Below are positions 63,208-64,000 of a stretch of 64,000 nt of DNA, piece after piece. The notes under the pieces were generated by a model. That model saw nothing but the letters and a program-made list of their open reading frames with translations. It ran no database searches and was not told the DNA's origin. The translations under genes and the position numbers were made by a program. The stretch covers positions 186,001 through 250,000 of the forward strand of contig NZ_RCZM01000005.1 of the NCBI RefSeq assembly GCF_006438965.1, given 5' to 3'. This DNA is from Pedococcus bigeumensis (GTDB lineage: Bacteria > Actinomycetota > Actinomycetes > Actinomycetales > Dermatophilaceae). Position 1 is the stretch's first letter. Every line of letters starts with the position of its first letter.

Positions 63208-64000
63208 TCAGACCAGGAGCCCGTCGGCTACGAGCTCGCGGACCAACGGAAGGGCGGCCACGCGCACCTCGGCTGCCGGCTTGCCGAGCAGCTCCGCAAT
63301 GGCCGCGAGGGCGGCGCCCGCGGGCAGCGTGCCGTCGCACACGCTGACGAGCGCGGCGCCGACGGTGTCGAGCCGGACCACGCGGCGCAGCCCGCCACCC
63401 TGGCGCAGCATGATCACCGCGGGGTCCTCCTCCCCCGGCCGGCCGTGCCGCTCCTCTGTGACGTCGTCGGCGCACCGCCACGCGACGGCCAGCACCTCGT
63501 CATCGGTGTGCTCGGCCAGCCAGGTGCGGGCGCGTAACCCGGACAGGACGTGCGCACCCATCGGAACCGCCACCGGCCCGGTCGCCTCGGTCAGCTCGAC
63601 GAAGGGCTCACGGTCCCCCACGAGTCGCTGCAGGGTAATGACGCCAAAGCCGATCGCGCTGACCCCGCGCGACGCGAAGTCGTCCAGCCACGCGGCATAC
63701 ATCGTGGCGAACTCGGTGGTCGCGCTGTGGTGCCCTCCGTCGCGCGACCAGGTCTCGGCGTACTCCGCGGGGTCCTGCACGTCGCGCTGGATGATCCACG
63801 CGTCGAGGCCGGTACCGGCCACCCAGCCGCGCACGCGGTCGCGCCAGTCGGCGTCGCCGACGACCTCCCAGTTGCCGAGGAACTGCGCAACGCCACCCGG
63901 TTCGAGGTGCGCTCCGATCGAGCGCACCAGGTCGGCGACGACAGCGTCACCGGCCTGCCCACCGTCGCGGTACTCGAAGAGCGGGACGTCGGGGGTCCGT
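63208..64000 (-). CDS. Probable SAM-dependent methyltransferase, C-terminal part (5' end cut off)
   Basis: The minus-strand frame is open to the right window edge (264 residues seen) and ends with a stop at 63208. The segment HLEPGGVAQFLGNWEVVGDADWRDRVRGWV is the late part of a class I methyltransferase fold as seen in two-domain actinobacterial rRNA or small-molecule methyltransferases. A C-terminal helical domain ends in a winged-helix-like stretch (AALAAIAELLGKPAAEVRVAALPLVRELVADGLLV). The SAM-binding glycine motif lies beyond the window. The identification is from remembered similarity, so it is provisional. Confidence 0.6.
   Translation of the reverse strand, partial: RTPDVPLFEYRDGGQAGDAVVADLVRSIGAHLEPGGVAQFLGNWEVVGDADWRDRVRGWVAGTGLDAWIIQRDVQDPAEYAETWSRDGGHHSATTEFATMYAAWLDDFASRGVSAIGFGVITLQRLVGDREPFVELTEATGPVAVPMGAHVLSGLRARTWLAEHTDDEVLAVAWRCADDVTEERHGRPGEEDPAVIMLRQGGGLRRVVRLDTVGAALVSVCDGTLPAGAALAAIAELLGKPAAEVRVAALPLVRELVADGLLV

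Overview
The window is chromosomal DNA of very high G+C content from an actinobacterium. The conservon signalling operon, the F420-type luciferase-like oxidoreductase, ANTAR and TipAS-type MerR regulators, the LAxTG sortase signal and the GTGA/ATGA gene overlaps all fit Actinomycetota. I would guess a member of the Micrococcales such as Intrasporangiaceae, but no rRNA gene is present to prove it. Gene density is high. I found no phage, insertion sequence, plasmid or CRISPR signature.

Layout. 0-4.2 kb: a truncated MFS transporter, an SRPBCC protein, an epoxide-hydrolase-like enzyme, a VOC protein, and a P-loop kinase/F420-oxidoreductase fusion. 4.3-9.6 kb: a conservon (GTPase, DUF742, roadblock and a 1307-residue sensor kinase) without its usual P450. 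9.9-17.5 kb: the complete K+ uptake system kdpFABC with kdpDE. 17.6-29 kb: a stress and maintenance block with a DUF4118 protein, a YkvA-like protein, two PAP2 phosphatases, a GAF/SpoIIE phosphatase, a GlsB-like membrane protein, a GH13 enzyme, catalase katE, a PAS-ANTAR regulator and tRNA-Thr. Two of these genes have SigB/SigF-type promoters. 29-38 kb: a SIMPL protein, a secreted TAP-like peptidase, holB-tmk, an LAxTG wall protein, an LCP protein, and a two-component system coupled to a secreted Ser/Gly/Asp repeat protein. 38-42.3 kb: an acetyltransferase, then a drug-efflux block (MerR-TipAS, MFS, TetR) and a triple 81-bp palindromic repeat. 42.3-47.2 kb: the livGFKHM ABC importer with an internal terminator. 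47.4-52.6 kb: a serine hydrolase, topA and a LigB-type dioxygenase. 52.6-58.4 kb: an MDR oxidoreductase with a divergent TetR regulator, a VOC protein, an MFS transporter and a sodium:solute symporter. 58.6-63.1 kb: a heterodimeric ABC exporter with its TetR. The window ends inside a probable methyltransferase gene.

Most unusual signal: the octamer GTATGCCG (reverse CGGCATAC) occurs at least 37 times by eye, where base composition alone predicts about two. It lies in genes in every reading frame, often through codons that are rare here (TAT, GTA, ATA, GCA), and as paired inverted copies forming the stems of intergenic terminators. That arrangement resembles the DNA uptake sequences of Neisseria and Haemophilus. 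I know of no such element described in this group.
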